From Trueperaceae bacterium (lineage in GTDB: Bacteria; Deinococcota; Deinococci; Deinococcales; Trueperaceae), in assembly GCA_011390455.1 (NCBI GenBank), contig JAABSI010000001.1:1-64000 (forward strand): a stretch of DNA of 64,000 bases, written 5' to 3'. This document shows positions 38,018-56,877 of this stretch, piece after piece (the stretch's first letter is position 1; each line of letters begins with the position of its first letter). Below the pieces are notes generated by a model that saw only the letters and a list, made by a program, of their open reading frames with translations, did no database searches and was not told the origin of the DNA. A program made the translations under genes and the position numbers.

Positions 38018-38020
38018 GCT
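38015..38020 (+). promoter_or_regulatory. Leaderless -10 box containing the RNHCP stop codon
   Basis: TAGGCT, 6 nt, ATG 38027. TAG at 38015-38017 is the RNHCP stop codon. This is the second such junction in 400 bp. Confidence 0.65.
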
Positions 38021-38026
38021 TCGCGG

Positions 38027-39601
38027 ATGACCGCGGACACGCTCCTCCTCCCCGGCCGGGTGCGCACCGGCGACCCGGCCCGACCCATCGCCGAGGCGGT
38101 GGCCTGGCGCGGCGGCCGCATCCTCTACGTGGGCGATCGAGCGGGCGCGCGCGCCCTGGTGGGCCCGTCCACCCGCGTCCTCGAGGTGCCGGGCGCCTGC
38201 GCGCTGCCGGGCTTCCACGACGCCCACGTGCACCTGACCCAACACGGTCTCGAGCTCGCGCAGGTGCGGCTCGACGACGCCGCCACCCTCGAGGAGGGGC
38301 TCCGGCGCGTCGCCGAAGCGGCCCGCACGCGCCCGGCGGGGACCTGGGTGCTGGGCGCCGGGTTCGCGCTGCAACGCTGGGGGGTCGACGCCCTGCGGCG
38401 TGAGGACCTCGACCGGGTGGCGCCGCACCATCCGGTGCTGCTGCGCTCCCAGGACCACCACTCGGCGTGGGTCAACACGGCGGCGCTGGCGTTCGCCGGG
38501 GTCGACGTCGGCACCCCGGATCCCGAGCACGGGACCGTGGTGCGCGACGCCGACGGCGCCCCGACCGGGCTGCTCCTGGAGCGGGCGCTGCATCTGGTGT
38601 GGGACCTGCTGCCGCGGCCCGACGCGGCGGCGCTCGCCGCGGCGCTCGACGCGGCCGCCGCCGACCTGGCCGCGCGCGGCGTGACCACCGTCCACCACAT
38701 GGCCTACGAGCCGCCGAGCTACTGGCGGGCGCTCGCCGGCAAGGCGAGCCGCGCCGCGGGCGACGCGTACCCGCTGCGCGTCTGGGCGGCGATCCCGCAC
38801 GCGGACCTCGAGCACGCTGCCGCGATCGGCCTCGCCGGCGGCCAGGGCGGCGACTTCTTCGTGGTGGGTGGCGCCAAGTTCTTTGCCGACGGCGCGCTCG
38901 GGAGCCGCACCGCCTGGACCCTCGAGCCCTATCCGGGCGGCGGCACCGGCGTGGCGGTCGACGGTCCGGACGTGCTGCACGAGCGCTTCGTGCTCGCCGC
39001 GGACGCCGGGTTCGCACCGGTCGTGCACGCGATCGGCGACGCCGCGAACCGCGCCGTGCTCGATGCGCTCGAGGCCACCGCGCCGCGGTGGCGCGCTGCC
39101 GGCCTGCGCCCGCGCGTCGAGCACGTCCAACACCTGCACCGCGACGACGTCGGTCGCCTCGCGCGGCTCGGGGCCGTGGCGTCGATGCAGCCGATCCACC
39201 TGACCTTCGACGCGCCCTCGGTGCGGGCCCTGTTCGCGGACCGGCTCGACCGCGCCTACCGCACCCGCGACCTGCTCGAGGCCGGCGTCGTGCTGGCCTT
39301 CGGCAGCGACACCCCGGTGGCGTCCCCCGACCCGATCGAGGGCCTGCGCGCGGCGGTGCGCCGCATGGGCGTCGACGGCACGCCGTTGGGTCCGGACCAA
39401 GCGCTCACGGTCGAGGAGGCGCTGCGGGCCTACACCGCCGGCGCCGCCTTCGCGATCGGCCGGGAGGCGCGCTCCGGGGTGCTTCGGGTCGGCGCCGACG
39501 CCGACCTCGTGCTGTTGGACCACGATCCCGTCGACGGCCTCGACGGCCTGGCGGTGCGGGCGACCGTCCTGGCGGGCGAGGCGACGTTCGAGGCGCTCTG
39601 A
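38027..39601 (+). CDS. Amidohydrolase, YtcJ/Amidohydro_3 family
   Basis: 524 residues. Metal-site motif GFHDAHVHL (HxH) near 61-69, KFFADGALGSRTAWTL (the family's FADGSLGSRTA motif), VHAIGDAANRAVLDA, RVEHVQHLH, FGSDTPVASPDP for the Asp ligand, and C-terminal ADLVLLDHDPVDGL. The family is a metal-dependent hydrolase group often annotated as exoenzyme regulatory protein or YtcJ. Substrates are mostly unknown, typically N-formyl or cyclic amides. It probably has its own leaderless promoter at 38015. It ends at a hairpin facing the convergent SDR gene. Confidence 0.88.
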   Translation: MTADTLLLPGRVRTGDPARPIAEAVAWRGGRILYVGDRAGARALVGPSTRVLEVPGACALPGFHDAHVHLTQHGLELAQVRLDDAATLEEGLRRVAEAARTRPAGTWVLGAGFALQRWGVDALRREDLDRVAPHHPVLLRSQDHHSAWVNTAALAFAGVDVGTPDPEHGTVVRDADGAPTGLLLERALHLVWDLLPRPDAAALAAALDAAAADLAARGVTTVHHMAYEPPSYWRALAGKASRAAGDAYPLRVWAAIPHADLEHAAAIGLAGGQGGDFFVVGGAKFFADGALGSRTAWTLEPYPGGGTGVAVDGPDVLHERFVLAADAGFAPVVHAIGDAANRAVLDALEATAPRWRAAGLRPRVEHVQHLHRDDVGRLARLGAVASMQPIHLTFDAPSVRALFADRLDRAYRTRDLLEAGVVLAFGSDTPVASPDPIEGLRAAVRRMGVDGTPLGPDQALTVEEALRAYTAGAAFAIGREARSGVLRVGADADLVLLDHDPVDGLDGLAVRATVLAGEATFEAL

Positions 39602-39626
39602 GCAAGACGAACGCAGCGGACGCGCG

Positions 39627-43870
<4,244 letters not shown>

Positions 43871-43887
43871 GCGAGCGCACGACCCAT

Positions 43888-43921
43888 CCGGCGCGCCGGT
43901 CCGAGCGGACCGGCGCGCCGG
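43888..43921. terminator. Bidirectional terminator, 16-bp stem
   Basis: Perfect 16-bp inverted repeat (43888-43903 with 43906-43921) with only 2 nt between the arms, so the real loop must open a few pairs. It lies between convergent gyrB and the 2-hydroxyacid dehydrogenase gene. The longest stem in this window apart from 57412-57441. Confidence 0.75.
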
Positions 43922-43949
43922 CGTTCGGGCTCGGGGTCGCTCGGGCGCC

Positions 43950-44954
43950 TCAGCGCCCGAACGCTTCGAGGATCCCGCGGGTGCAGAGCGCCGCCATGGC
44001 CGCCCGCGTGCCCTCGGTCGCCGATCCCTGGTGGGGCGCCACCGCGACGTTCGCGAGCGCGAGCAGGTCGGGCGGCACCCGCGGCTCGTCCTCGAACACG
44101 TCGAGCGCCGCGCCGCCGAGGCGATCCGCCTTCAGCGCCGCGACGAGCGCCCGCTCGTCGACGAGCGGTCCGCGTCCGACGTTGACGACGATCGCGTGCG
44201 GCGGCAATAGCGCCAAGCGGCGCGCGTCGATCAGGTGGTGGGTGGCGCTCGTGAGCGGGGCGTGCAGCGAGAGCACGTCGGCGGTCGCGAGCAGGACGTC
44301 GAGCTCGGGCACGAAGCGGGCCCCGAGCGGCTCGGCCCGCTCCGGATGCGGGCGTGGCCCGTGGTAGGCGACCTGCATGCCGAACGCGCGGGCGCGCGCG
44401 GCCACCGCCGTGCCGATGCGGCCCAGGCCGACGATCGCGAGGGTCCGGCCGCGCAGGTCGGTGCCGAGCAGCCGCGCGGGCGACCAGCCGTCCCAGCCGC
44501 CGCTCGCGATCAGCTCGCGCCCTTCGCGCACGCGCCGCGCCACCGCGAGCAGCAAGGCCCAGGCCTGATCGGCGGTGGCGTCGGTGAGGACGTCGGGCGT
44601 GTGCACGACCGACACCCCCCGGGCCCGGCAGGCCTCCAGGTCGAGGTGGTCGGTGCCGACCGAGAAGGTGGCCACCACGCGGAGCTCCGGACCGGCGGCG
44701 TCGAGGACGTCGGCGTCGATGCGGTCGTCGAGCTGCACCCATAGGGCCGACGCCCCCGCGGCCCGCGCTCGGAGCTCGACCGCCGGCATCGCGCCGTCGC
44801 TCGTCGGTGCGTCGACCTCGAGGTCCGCCTCGCGCAGCGGCGCGAGCCATGCGTCGGGCAGGGCGCGGGTCACGAGCACCCGCCTGCGCGCCGCGCCCGC
44901 ACCCCCGCCATGCCCGGAGGCGGCGCGGACGCCCGGGCCCGGAGCGTCGGTCAC
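43950..44954 (-). CDS. D-2-hydroxyacid dehydrogenase (glyoxylate/hydroxypyruvate reductase-like)
   Basis: 334 residues from GTG 44954, overlapping the pullulanase stop by 4 bp. NAD(P) motif [22 protein letters not shown], catalytic Arg in [11 protein letters not shown], Glu in [10 protein letters not shown] and His in [10 protein letters not shown], with the substrate region [47 protein letters not shown]. The pattern is closest to GhrB/GyaR glyoxylate/hydroxypyruvate reductases, though phosphoglycerate or formate dehydrogenases share the fold. The first ~25 residues ([21 protein letters not shown]) are probably a disordered tail or indicate a later start. Confidence 0.9.
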   Translation of the reverse strand: MTDAPGPGVRAASGHGGGAGAARRRVLVTRALPDAWLAPLREADLEVDAPTSDGAMPAVELRARAAGASALWVQLDDRIDADVLDAAGPELRVVATFSVGTDHLDLEACRARGVSVVHTPDVLTDATADQAWALLLAVARRVREGRELIASGGWDGWSPARLLGTDLRGRTLAIVGLGRIGTAVAARARAFGMQVAYHGPRPHPERAEPLGARFVPELDVLLATADVLSLHAPLTSATHHLIDARRLALLPPHAIVVNVGRGPLVDERALVAALKADRLGGAALDVFEDEPRVPPDLLALANVAVAPHQGSATEGTRAAMAALCTRGILEAFGR

Positions 44955-47900
44955 CGCGGCGTCGCCGGCGCCACGAACACCGCCGTGGTCCACGCGGGCA
45001 CCGTGGCTCGACCCGAGCCGGCGTAGATCGCGGCGCCTCGCAGGGTCTCGGCGTCGGCCCCTTCGCGAAGCTCCTCGTGGACGCGCCAGTAGTGGCCCGC
45101 GGCGTCGGGGACGGTCAGGTTCACGCGTTCGGGGGAGGCGTTGAACACCACGACCACGCGGTCGACCGCGGGGTCGAGGTCGGGGAGGCCGTCCAGATCG
45201 TCGCGCAGCTCGAGCACGATCACGCCCGGGGTCGCATCGGCGCCGGTGTGGTGGAAGGCGAGCCGGGCGAGCACGTCCTCGGCCGTGCGCAGCCGGAAGA
45301 GGGGGGTGTCGGCGCGAACCCGGAGCATGTCCTGCACCGCCGCGGTGGCGAAAGCGGCGTCGTCCGCGTCGGGTCGCAGCAGCGGGTTCTCGAGCCGGTC
45401 GCGCATGACGCCCCACGACTCGCGGTTGTCGGCGGCGAGCGGCAGGCCGAGCCCCATGGTCGTGGTCGCGCCGGTCCAGTCGATCGCGTTGAAGGCGTCG
45501 CCCGAGTCGTAGCTGTTCCGGTCGAGGCTCTTCGAGCGCAGCAGGTCGCTCCCGGCGTGCAGGAAGGGCATCCCCTGCGCGTACAGCACGGTGGAGAGGG
45601 CGAGGACGTGGGCGCGCACCCGCGCGTCGGTCGAGAGGTCGAGCGGCAGCTTGTACGCCGCGATGTCCCAGAGCGTCTGGTTGTCGTGCTTGGACACGTA
45701 GACCACGTGGTCCTGCGGCACCTGGCCGTACCCGGCCGGCTGCCCGTTGTAGTCGACCTCGTCGCCGCGCACGAGGGCGCCGTCGGCGCCGACGAACGTC
45801 ACGGCCGCGAGGTTGCCGGCCAGGCCGACGCGCACCAGGTCGGCGGCGCGGCGGGCCGCGTCCGCCTGCGCCGCCGGGTCGAGGCGCGCCGTGGCGGCGT
45901 TCGGCAGGGTACCGAGTCCGGTCGCGAACCCCTGGGTGCGCACGAGCGCCTCGCCCGAGTCGAAGGGGCCGCCGCCGCGCACCGCGTCGCGCAACCGGTC
46001 GTTGAAGGTGCCGATGCCGCTGCCGGCGAGGTTCGTCTGGGTGGCGTTGACGCCGCGCGCGTTCTGGGCGACCTCACCGAAGTCCCAGCCCTCGCCGTAG
46101 AGCAGCAGCGACGCCCCGTGCGTGCCGTCGGCCTCTGGGGTGAGCGCGTCGAGGACCGCGCGCACGTTCTGCATGTTCGCGACCATGTGGTGGCCCATGA
46201 GGTCGAAGCGGTAGCCGTCGACCTTGTAGGCGCGCGCCCAGAGGGCGACCGCGTCGAGCATCAGGCGCTCCATCATCGCGTGCTCGGTGGCGGTGTTCGG
46301 GCAGCACGTGCTGGTGGTGACGTTGCCGGCCTCGTCGAGGCGGTGGTAGTAGCCGGGGACGATGCGGTCGAGGACCGACTTGGCGCCCTGACCGGCGGCG
46401 TTGGTGTGGTTGAACACCACGTCGACGACGACCCGCAGCCCCATCCCGTCGAGCGCCATCACGAGCTCACGGAACTCGCGGACGCGCGCGGGGCCGTCCG
46501 GATCGAGGGCGTAGCTCCCCTCGGGGACCATGTAGTGCCAGGGGTCGTAGCCCCAGTTGAAGGCGTCGCGGTCGCGGACCGCCTCGACCGCCTCCTGGGC
46601 GGCGAGCGCGGACGTCGGCCGGCCGTCGGGCCCCAGGTCGGGTTCGACCCAGGTGCTCCGGTCCTCGTCGATGGTGGCGAGGTCGAAGGTGGGGAGCAGG
46701 TGCAGATGGCTGACGCCGGCCTCGGCGAGCTCGGTCAGGTGCGCGACGCCGGCGCTGCCCTCGAGCCCGAAGGCGGCGTAGCTTCCGCGCAGCTCGGTGG
46801 GCACGGTCGCGTCGGTGGCGCTGAAGTCGCGCACGTGCAGCTCGTACACGACCGCATCGACCGGGTCGGAGAACGCCGGCTTGACCCACGTCGACCAGCC
46901 GTCGGGCATGAGCGCCGGGTCGTCGAGGTCGACGATCTGGGAGCGCGCGGAGTTCGCGCGCAGCGAGAGGCTGTAGGGGTCGGTGACGCGGTTGGTCTCG
47001 ATCCGATCGGTGGTGGGCGCGTAGACCTCGACCTCGAACAGGTAGTCGCGGTCGCGCCAGGTCGGGTCGCCCTCGATCGACCACACGCCGGTGCCGTGGT
47101 CGCGGCGCATCGGCAGCACGCGCTCGCCGTCGGCGTCGAAGAGCACGAACCGCACGACCCGAGCGGTGGGGGCCCATACGGCGACCGTCGGCCGGTCGCC
47201 ATCCCAGCGCACGCCCAGCGGTGCATCGGTGGCGAACAGGTCGTCGAGCACGCCCGCGATCTGCAGGCCGGTCGCGTCGAGGACGGCGCCGTCGGCGTCG
47301 CTCATCGACACGGCCACCTGCCCGCGGAGCAGCGTGCGCACCCACGCCCGCGCGTCCGCGGGAACGCGCAAGGCGGTCATCCCGGCGAGGTGGGGGAAGC
47401 GCGCGAGCGCGTCGGCCGTCGGGCCGTCGGCTTCGAGCGTCAGGCCGACCGCGGCGCCGCCGGCGACGGCGCCATCGGAGAGCGTGAGGCCGCCCGTCTC
47501 GGCGTGGTGGAGGCGGTACGTCGCGCCCGCGAGGGGCACCCCCACGTCCCACAAGATCAGGTCGTGCGCCACCCAGTGCGCGCGTCGGGCGCGCAGATCG
47601 CCGCCGCCCGCGGCGCGCAGGTCGGGGCGTGCGCCGAACACCGTGGTGTTGCCCGAGACGATCCAGACCTCGTTGCCGAGCGCCTCGAGGTCGAGGAACT
47701 GGTCCGGGCCCGGGTCCTTCTCGTCGCCCTGGTGGACGATGAAGCCGAGCCGTGCGGCGTCCTCCGCCAGCCGCACGTCCCAGTACGCACCGAAGTCGTC
47801 GAAGCCGGTGATCGGGAGGCCCTCGGTCCAGGTCACGGTCTCGACCGTGTCCTCCCAGACGTGCAGCACCCAACCCTCGTACGCCCCGTCGGGACGCGCG

Positions 47901-48373
47901 TAGTGGATGCGCGCGATGCCTTCCGCCGGAGGGGCCAAGGGGGGCGACGTGTAGATGCGGTCGCTGCCGGAGACCAGCCAGATCTCGCGGCCGTGGGTGC
48001 CGAGGACGAGGAACTGGTCGGGTCCGGGGTCCTTGAGGTCGCCCTTGTGGACGATGAAGCCCACGCGGGCCGCGCCTTCGGCGAGCCCGACGTCCCAGTA
48101 CGCGCCGTACGCGTCCTGGCCGGTGATCGGCAGCCCCTCGGTCCACGTGACCGACTCCGTGGTGTCCTCCCAGACGTGCAGCACCCAGCCCGAGTAGTCG
48201 CCGTCCGGGCGTTGGTAGTGCACCCGGGCGACGTCGTCGGGCAGCGGAGGCGCAGCCTCTCCTTGCGCGGTGGCGGTCGCGATCGCGAGCAGGACGAGCG
48301 CCGCGGCGCCGAGGCGGACGGCGCGCCGGAGCCGACGATGGTGCGACGGGGGCGGAGGGGGGCGGTGCGTCAT
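44951..48373 (-). CDS. pulA: Secreted pullulanase, GH13, with tandem CBM41/PUD modules
   Basis: 1140 residues from ATG 48373 (AGGAGG 5 nt upstream). A Sec signal of ~38 residues ([16 protein letters not shown]) precedes two PUD/CBM41 starch-binding modules at ~48-143 and ~153-249, then an N-terminal CBM48-like module (~395-500) and the GH13 barrel. The four conserved regions are [20 protein letters not shown] (nucleophile Asp), YGEGWDFG (acid/base Glu) and [11 protein letters not shown]. This is type I pullulanase, debranching alpha-1,6 links in pullulan and limit dextrins, outside the cytoplasm. It is translationally coupled to the dehydrogenase gene. Confidence 0.95.
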   Translation of the reverse strand: MTHRPPPPPSHHRRLRRAVRLGAAALVLLAIATATAQGEAAPPLPDDVARVHYQRPDGDYSGWVLHVWEDTTESVTWTEGLPITGQDAYGAYWDVGLAEGAARVGFIVHKGDLKDPGPDQFLVLGTHGREIWLVSGSDRIYTSPPLAPPAEGIARIHYARPDGAYEGWVLHVWEDTVETVTWTEGLPITGFDDFGAYWDVRLAEDAARLGFIVHQGDEKDPGPDQFLDLEALGNEVWIVSGNTTVFGARPDLRAAGGGDLRARRAHWVAHDLILWDVGVPLAGATYRLHHAETGGLTLSDGAVAGGAAVGLTLEADGPTADALARFPHLAGMTALRVPADARAWVRTLLRGQVAVSMSDADGAVLDATGLQIAGVLDDLFATDAPLGVRWDGDRPTVAVWAPTARVVRFVLFDADGERVLPMRRDHGTGVWSIEGDPTWRDRDYLFEVEVYAPTTDRIETNRVTDPYSLSLRANSARSQIVDLDDPALMPDGWSTWVKPAFSDPVDAVVYELHVRDFSATDATVPTELRGSYAAFGLEGSAGVAHLTELAEAGVSHLHLLPTFDLATIDEDRSTWVEPDLGPDGRPTSALAAQEAVEAVRDRDAFNWGYDPWHYMVPEGSYALDPDGPARVREFRELVMALDGMGLRVVVDVVFNHTNAAGQGAKSVLDRIVPGYYHRLDEAGNVTTSTCCPNTATEHAMMERLMLDAVALWARAYKVDGYRFDLMGHHMVANMQNVRAVLDALTPEADGTHGASLLLYGEGWDFGEVAQNARGVNATQTNLAGSGIGTFNDRLRDAVRGGGPFDSGEALVRTQGFATGLGTLPNAATARLDPAAQADAARRAADLVRVGLAGNLAAVTFVGADGALVRGDEVDYNGQPAGYGQVPQDHVVYVSKHDNQTLWDIAAYKLPLDLSTDARVRAHVLALSTVLYAQGMPFLHAGSDLLRSKSLDRNSYDSGDAFNAIDWTGATTTMGLGLPLAADNRESWGVMRDRLENPLLRPDADDAAFATAAVQDMLRVRADTPLFRLRTAEDVLARLAFHHTGADATPGVIVLELRDDLDGLPDLDPAVDRVVVVFNASPERVNLTVPDAAGHYWRVHEELREGADAETLRGAAIYAGSGRATVPAWTTAVFVAPATPR
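47627..48232 (-). repeat. Tandem duplication of the pullulanase PUD module
   Basis: Two ~96-residue modules share long identical or near-identical stretches ([35 protein letters not shown]). The similarity is visible in the DNA too, indicating an internal duplication. Confidence 0.85.
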
Positions 48374-48537
48374 GGGCGCCTCCTGGGCATGGCCCCACCC
48401 GCGGCGCAAGCGTCCGGAGCGGAGCGCGGACGGGGTGCGGTGGGCGGCGGGGCTGCCTTCAGCCTACCGCGGGCCCGTCGGGTCCCGCGGAGGCTCGACG
48501 CCCGGACGGCCACGGCGACGCGGCCGGCCGCAACGAG

Positions 48538-48565
48538 GTCGGCGGCCCCGGATGGGGCCGCCGAC
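48538..48565 (-). terminator. Terminator of the ACIII operon
   Basis: Perfect 12-bp stem (48538-48549 with 48554-48565), 4-nt GGAT loop, 27 bp after the stop of the extra cytochrome c gene. The gap to the pullulanase start at 48373 (48374-48592) shows nothing else beyond this and the pulA SD. Confidence 0.65.
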
Positions 48566-48592
48566 GGACGGAGCGGGCGTGCGCGCGCTGGT

Positions 48593-49405
48593 TCAGGGGA
48601 GCGTGAGCGCCATCCGTCGTTCGTGGACCTGAGCGTTGGTGAGCGTCTCCGCGCGTTCCGCGGCCACGTCTTCGGCGGCGTAGGGCTCGTGGTCGTCGCC
48701 CGCGAGCGCGCGATCGCCCCAGGCGTCGAGCACGTGTTCGAGCAGGGCGGCGATCTCGGCGTCGTCCATGCTGCCGCCGAACGCGGGCATGAGCCCGTTG
48801 TAGGACGTCCCGTCGACCGTGATCGGACCGGTCATCCCGTACAGCAGCAGCTGGACCGGGTAGGTGCGGTCGGCGGCGACGAGGTCGCCGACGTGGTCCG
48901 CGATCGGCGGGAAGGCGCCCGGCAGTCCTTGGCCGTTGGCCTGGTGGCAGGCCACGCAGTGCTGGGCGTACAGCGCCGCGCCGTCGGGCCCCGCCGCGGC
49001 CGCCGAAGCGTCCGCCGCGGTCTCGTCCGCGGTGGTTTCGTCCGCGGCGGCCTCGTCGGTCGTGGCGTCGTCGGACGCGCCTTCGGCGCTGGACGCCGCA
49101 GCGGCCGCCGTGCCGTCGACGGCGGAGGTGCCGCGCTCGGCGACGAGCCGCATCGCGTGCTCGATGTCGATGCGCGCGCTGCCGTCGTCGCGCACGTCGA
49201 AGCCGCGGAGCTCGGCTTCGGCGCGGTCGAGGGCCGCCTCGTGTTGCGTGGTGTCCACGGCGACGTAGGCCCCTTGCGGCCGCGCCGTGGCGAGGATCAA
49301 CACCGCGACGATCAGCGAGACCGCGCCGATGCCGCCCAGTGCGTACCCGAGGCGCACCTGTCCGGGGGAGACCACGTACCGACGGATGGGGTCGTCAGCC
49401 GGCAT
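48593..49405 (-). CDS. Membrane-anchored monoheme cytochrome c, last gene of the act operon
   Basis: 270 residues from ATG 49405 (GGAGG at 6 nt), overlapping the actF stop by 11 bp. One TM at ~19-41 (LGYALGGIGAVSLIVAVLILATA) then a flexible Ala/Thr/Glu/Asp linker at ~99-138 with ADETTADETAADAS-type repeats, then a class I cytochrome c domain with CVACH (150-154) and Met in NGLMPAFGG as the sixth ligand. It probably carries electrons from ACIII to a terminal oxidase, or is an additional subunit. No oxidase genes follow it; a hairpin does. Confidence 0.9.
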   Translation of the reverse strand: MPADDPIRRYVVSPGQVRLGYALGGIGAVSLIVAVLILATARPQGAYVAVDTTQHEAALDRAEAELRGFDVRDDGSARIDIEHAMRLVAERGTSAVDGTAAAAASSAEGASDDATTDEAAADETTADETAADASAAAAGPDGAALYAQHCVACHQANGQGLPGAFPPIADHVGDLVAADRTYPVQLLLYGMTGPITVDGTSYNGLMPAFGGSMDDAEIAALLEHVLDAWGDRALAGDDHEPYAAEDVAAERAETLTNAQVHERRMALTLP

Positions 49406-50621
49406 GGCGGACCTCCGGGGCGACGGCGCCGCCGTCGGCGCCATGGTGCGGCACGTGCTCGGCGGCGAGCAGCCGCGGGTCGCGCTCCGGAACGGCGCTG
49501 CGCGATCCGAGCGAGCGGAAGAAGGCGGCGAACCAGACCCCGCCGAGGCCGACGAGGATCGCGACGTCGGTGATGCCGGGCAGGCCCGCACGTCCGACCT
49601 CCGGGGCCACGTACCAGTAGAGGTGGATCGCCTGGTTGAGGAGCGCCCAACCGGCCATGAAGGCGAGGGCGCCGCGCTTGCGCTTCACCCAGCGCGAGAA
49701 GAGCACCAGGAAGGGGATGGCGAAGCCGGCCACGAGCAGGTAGATGCCCATGCCCTCCCAGGGTTGTTCGTAGAGCCGCAGTTCGTAGAAGATCGCGGTC
49801 TCGACGACGTTGTTCGACCACTGGATGATCAACTGGCTGGCGTTGACGTAGGCCCAGAACATGGTGAAGGCCATCAGGAAGTTGCCGAGGTCCTGCAGGC
49901 GCTTCTCGGTGAGCAGGGCGTCGATGCGCGCGCTGCGGTCGGCGGCCCAGACCATGACGAGGATGGTGAGCGCCATGGCGGTGATCGCTTGGCCGATCAT
50001 GAACACGGTGCCGTAGATCCCCGACCACCACAGCGGGCTGAGCGACATGGTCCAGTCGGTGGTCGCCACGGTCATGGCGAGCACGTGCAGGACGATCCAG
50101 AAGGCGGCCTGGCTCTTGAGTCGGTAGCCGATGGGGCCGGCCTCGGCGATCGTGGCCTCGTCCTGCTGGCGCGCGCCGCGCAGGTAGATCCAGGCGGCGA
50201 GCATCCACAGACCGAAGTAGATGACCGCGCGGATCACGAACCAGGTCGTGTTGAGGTAGCCCGCCTTCCAGGCCACGAGCGGTTGGCTCTCGACGTAGGC
50301 GGCGTCGGCCCAGGGGTAGAGCGTCGGGATGAGGAACAGGATCGGGAGGAAGAAGAGCAGCGCGACCGGGAGCGCCGAGACCATCGCCTCGAGCGGCCGG
50401 CGTACGACCGCGCCCCAGGAGCCGCCGGCCATGTGGTTGACCAGCAGCAGCACCAGACCGCCCAGCGAGAGGCCGACCCAGTAGACGAAGCCCATCAGCA
50501 GCGCGCCGGGCAGATCGCCCTGGCCGAGGCCGACGGCCAGACCGACGGCGAGGCCGACGACCCCGATCGCGAGGGCGACGACCGCGGGGCGGCCGGTGGC
50601 GAGCGTGGCGGGGGCGGCCAT
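49395..50621 (-). CDS. actF: Alternative complex III subunit ActF
   Basis: 408 residues, integral membrane. About ten hydrophobic helices (for example VVALAIGVVGLAVGLAVGLG, ALLMGFVYWVGLSLGGLVLLLVNHM, FWIVLHVLAMTVATTDWTMSL, YLLVAGFAIPFLVLFSRWVKRKR). This NrfD-like/DUF family member with the GDLPGALLMGFVYWVGLSLG and VNASQLIIQWSNN motifs is the ActF component that lies next to ActC. ATG 50621 shares one base with the actE stop (TGATG), so the genes are coupled. It ends PHHGADGGAVAPEVRHAG. Confidence 0.92.
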   Translation of the reverse strand: MAAPATLATGRPAVVALAIGVVGLAVGLAVGLGQGDLPGALLMGFVYWVGLSLGGLVLLLVNHMAGGSWGAVVRRPLEAMVSALPVALLFFLPILFLIPTLYPWADAAYVESQPLVAWKAGYLNTTWFVIRAVIYFGLWMLAAWIYLRGARQQDEATIAEAGPIGYRLKSQAAFWIVLHVLAMTVATTDWTMSLSPLWWSGIYGTVFMIGQAITAMALTILVMVWAADRSARIDALLTEKRLQDLGNFLMAFTMFWAYVNASQLIIQWSNNVVETAIFYELRLYEQPWEGMGIYLLVAGFAIPFLVLFSRWVKRKRGALAFMAGWALLNQAIHLYWYVAPEVGRAGLPGITDVAILVGLGGVWFAAFFRSLGSRSAVPERDPRLLAAEHVPHHGADGGAVAPEVRHAG

Positions 50622-51208
50622 CAGCGCGCCCTCCCTTCGGTGCCGAGGAGCTCGTGCAGGATGGCCGCCGGAACGTCGTCCTGGCTGGCGTTCTGCGACA
50701 GTTGCAGCGCCTTGACGTAGGCCGAGATCGCCCAGCGGTCCTCGGCCGGGATGCGCGAGGCGTAGCCGTACATGCGGCCGAAGCCGTTGGTCGCGGCGTT
50801 GAAGAAGTAGCCGACCGGCTGCGCGAGCAGGCGCTCGGCGTGGAACGAGGTGGGCGCCGGGAAGCCGCGCGTGACGACCATGCCGTCGCCCGCCCCGGTG
50901 TACCCGTGGCAGACCGCGCAGTAGATGTCGTAGCGCTGCTGGCCGCGCTGCAGGAGCTCGACCGTGAGCTCGATCGGCAGTTCGGTCGCGAGCGCGCCGT
51001 CCTGCTGACCGGTGAAGAAGGCCGGATCGATGGCGCCGACGTCGCGGGAGACGGTGCCCTCGACGCGTGCAGGCGCACCGCCACCGGGGAAGTACGGCGA
51101 CGCCTCGAGCGCTTGGAGCTTCGGTTGGTCGACCATGTTGTTGCCGCACGCGGCGAGCAGCAGCGCGAGGCCGGTGGCGAGGACCGCGGCGCGGAGGGTG
51201 CGGCTCAC
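50621..51208 (-). CDS. actE: Alternative complex III subunit ActE, monoheme cytochrome c lipoprotein
   Basis: 195 residues from GTG 51208 overlapping the actD stop by 4 bp. A lipoprotein signal ends LLLAACGNN. One CAVCH heme motif is followed by GYTGAGDGMVVTRGFPAPTSFHAERLLAQPVGYFFNAATNGFGRMYGYASRI, with Met as likely distal ligand, and ends WAISAYVKALQLSQNAS. In characterised ACIII, ActE is a lipid-anchored periplasmic monoheme cytochrome that takes electrons from ActA. Confidence 0.94.
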   Translation of the reverse strand: MSRTLRAAVLATGLALLLAACGNNMVDQPKLQALEASPYFPGGGAPARVEGTVSRDVGAIDPAFFTGQQDGALATELPIELTVELLQRGQQRYDIYCAVCHGYTGAGDGMVVTRGFPAPTSFHAERLLAQPVGYFFNAATNGFGRMYGYASRIPAEDRWAISAYVKALQLSQNASQDDVPAAILHELLGTEGRAR

Positions 51209-51749
51209 GGGGCCACCTCCTCGACGCGCACGGGTCCGGTCCCTTCCAGGAAGGTACGGACGGCCGCCTCGTCGAAGCGCGGGTCCACCGACTCGACGCA
51301 CAGGTAGTAGCCGTCGCGGCTGGCGCGCTCGAAGCCGGGTGCGTTGAAGACCGAGTGGTACGGGCGCGGCAGCCCGTTCCGCGCGAGCATGAACAGGCCT
51401 GCGGTGAGGGCGGAGGCCAGCACGGTCACCTCGAAGGTGATGACGATGTAGTTGGGCCAGGGGTTCATGGGCCGGCCGCCGATGTTGAGCGGGTAGAACT
51501 CCGCCCCGGCGTACCACTGCATGGCGTACCCCGCGACGGCGCCGATCAGCCCCATGGCCAGCACGACGAAGCCGAGCCGGGTCGGCTTCAGGCCGAGCGC
51601 GTCCTCGATGCCCTCGACGGGGTGGGGCGAATAGGCGTCCATCTTGGTGTAGCCGGCCTTGCGGGCGGACTCGGCGGCGTGCACGACCTGATCCGGGGTG
51701 TCGTACTCGGCGATCAGGCCGTAGAGCGGGGAGCGACTCGATGCGGTGC

Positions 51750-51753
<4 letters not shown>
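51205..51753 (-). CDS. actD: Alternative complex III subunit ActD (DUF3341)
   Basis: 182 residues from GTG 51753, coupled to actC (GTGA). DUF3341 features: YGLIAEYDTPDQVVHAAESARKAGYTKMDAYSPHPVEGIEDALGL, two TMs (GFVVLAMGLIGAVAGYAMQWYAG, YIVITFEVTVLASALTAGLFMLA), the FYPLNIGGRPMNPWPNYI loop, and the C-terminal VESVDPRFDE. A small membrane subunit of ACIII with no known cofactor. Confidence 0.95.
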
Positions 51754-56223
<4,470 letters not shown>

Positions 56224-56227
<4 letters not shown>

Positions 56228-56877
56228 CGGTGGCACGTCGAGCATTGCGGGAGCTTGTCGGTGTCGATGTGGTACGCGGCGACGAGCTCGGCCCCGAGGG
56301 TGAGCTGGTCGGCCGGCGGAACGTAGGCCATGTTGAACACCTCGGTGTCGGGCCGGACGAAGCGCTCCGGGGCGCGGTGGCACTCCAGGCACCAGCCCAT
56401 CGTCATCGGTTCGGCCTTCCAGATCTCGGTCATCTGATCGATGCGACCGTGGCAGGTGCTGCAACCGACGCCGTTGTTGACGTGTGCGCTGTGGTTGAAA
56501 TAGACGTAGTCGGGCAGGTCGTGCACGCGGTTCCATTCGATCGGCAGCCCCGACGACCAGCTGTCGGCGACGGCCTGCAGCGCCGGCGCACCGACCCGGA
56601 CCTGCGAGTGGCAGGTCATGCAGGTCTCGGTGGCGGGCACGTTGGCCGAGGCGGCGACCTCGACCGAGGTGTGGCAGTAGCGGCAGTCCATGCCGAGCTG
56701 AGCGACGTGGAGGTTGTGCGGATAGTCGACCGGTTGCGCGACCGGAACCCCGACCGCGTACGTGATCGTGCGCGCGTAGATCGCCAGGGCGACCGCGAGG
56801 ACGCCGACGAACAGCGCACCCCCGATGATGGCCCACTTGGCGAAGGCGTTGGCGTTCGGCGGGAAGATCTGCGGCAT
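56224..56877 (-). CDS. actA: Alternative complex III subunit ActA, pentaheme cytochrome c
   Basis: 217 residues. One N-terminal TM at ~14-34 (WAIIGGALFVGVLAVALAIYA), then five CxxCH motifs: CRYCH, CMTCH, CSTCH, CLECH and CSTCH, exactly the count for ActA. His residues in FNHSAHVNN and PHNLHVAQ are likely distal ligands. It is the first gene of actABCDEF. ATG 56877 has GAGGT ~9 nt upstream. The protein stands in the periplasm and passes electrons to ActE. Confidence 0.96.

Noticed and set aside
44807..49573. Plus-strand frame of ~1590 codons opposite pullulanase and cytochrome c
   Set aside because: Same antisense effect; the minus strand carries all GH13 motifs and a CxxCH cytochrome.
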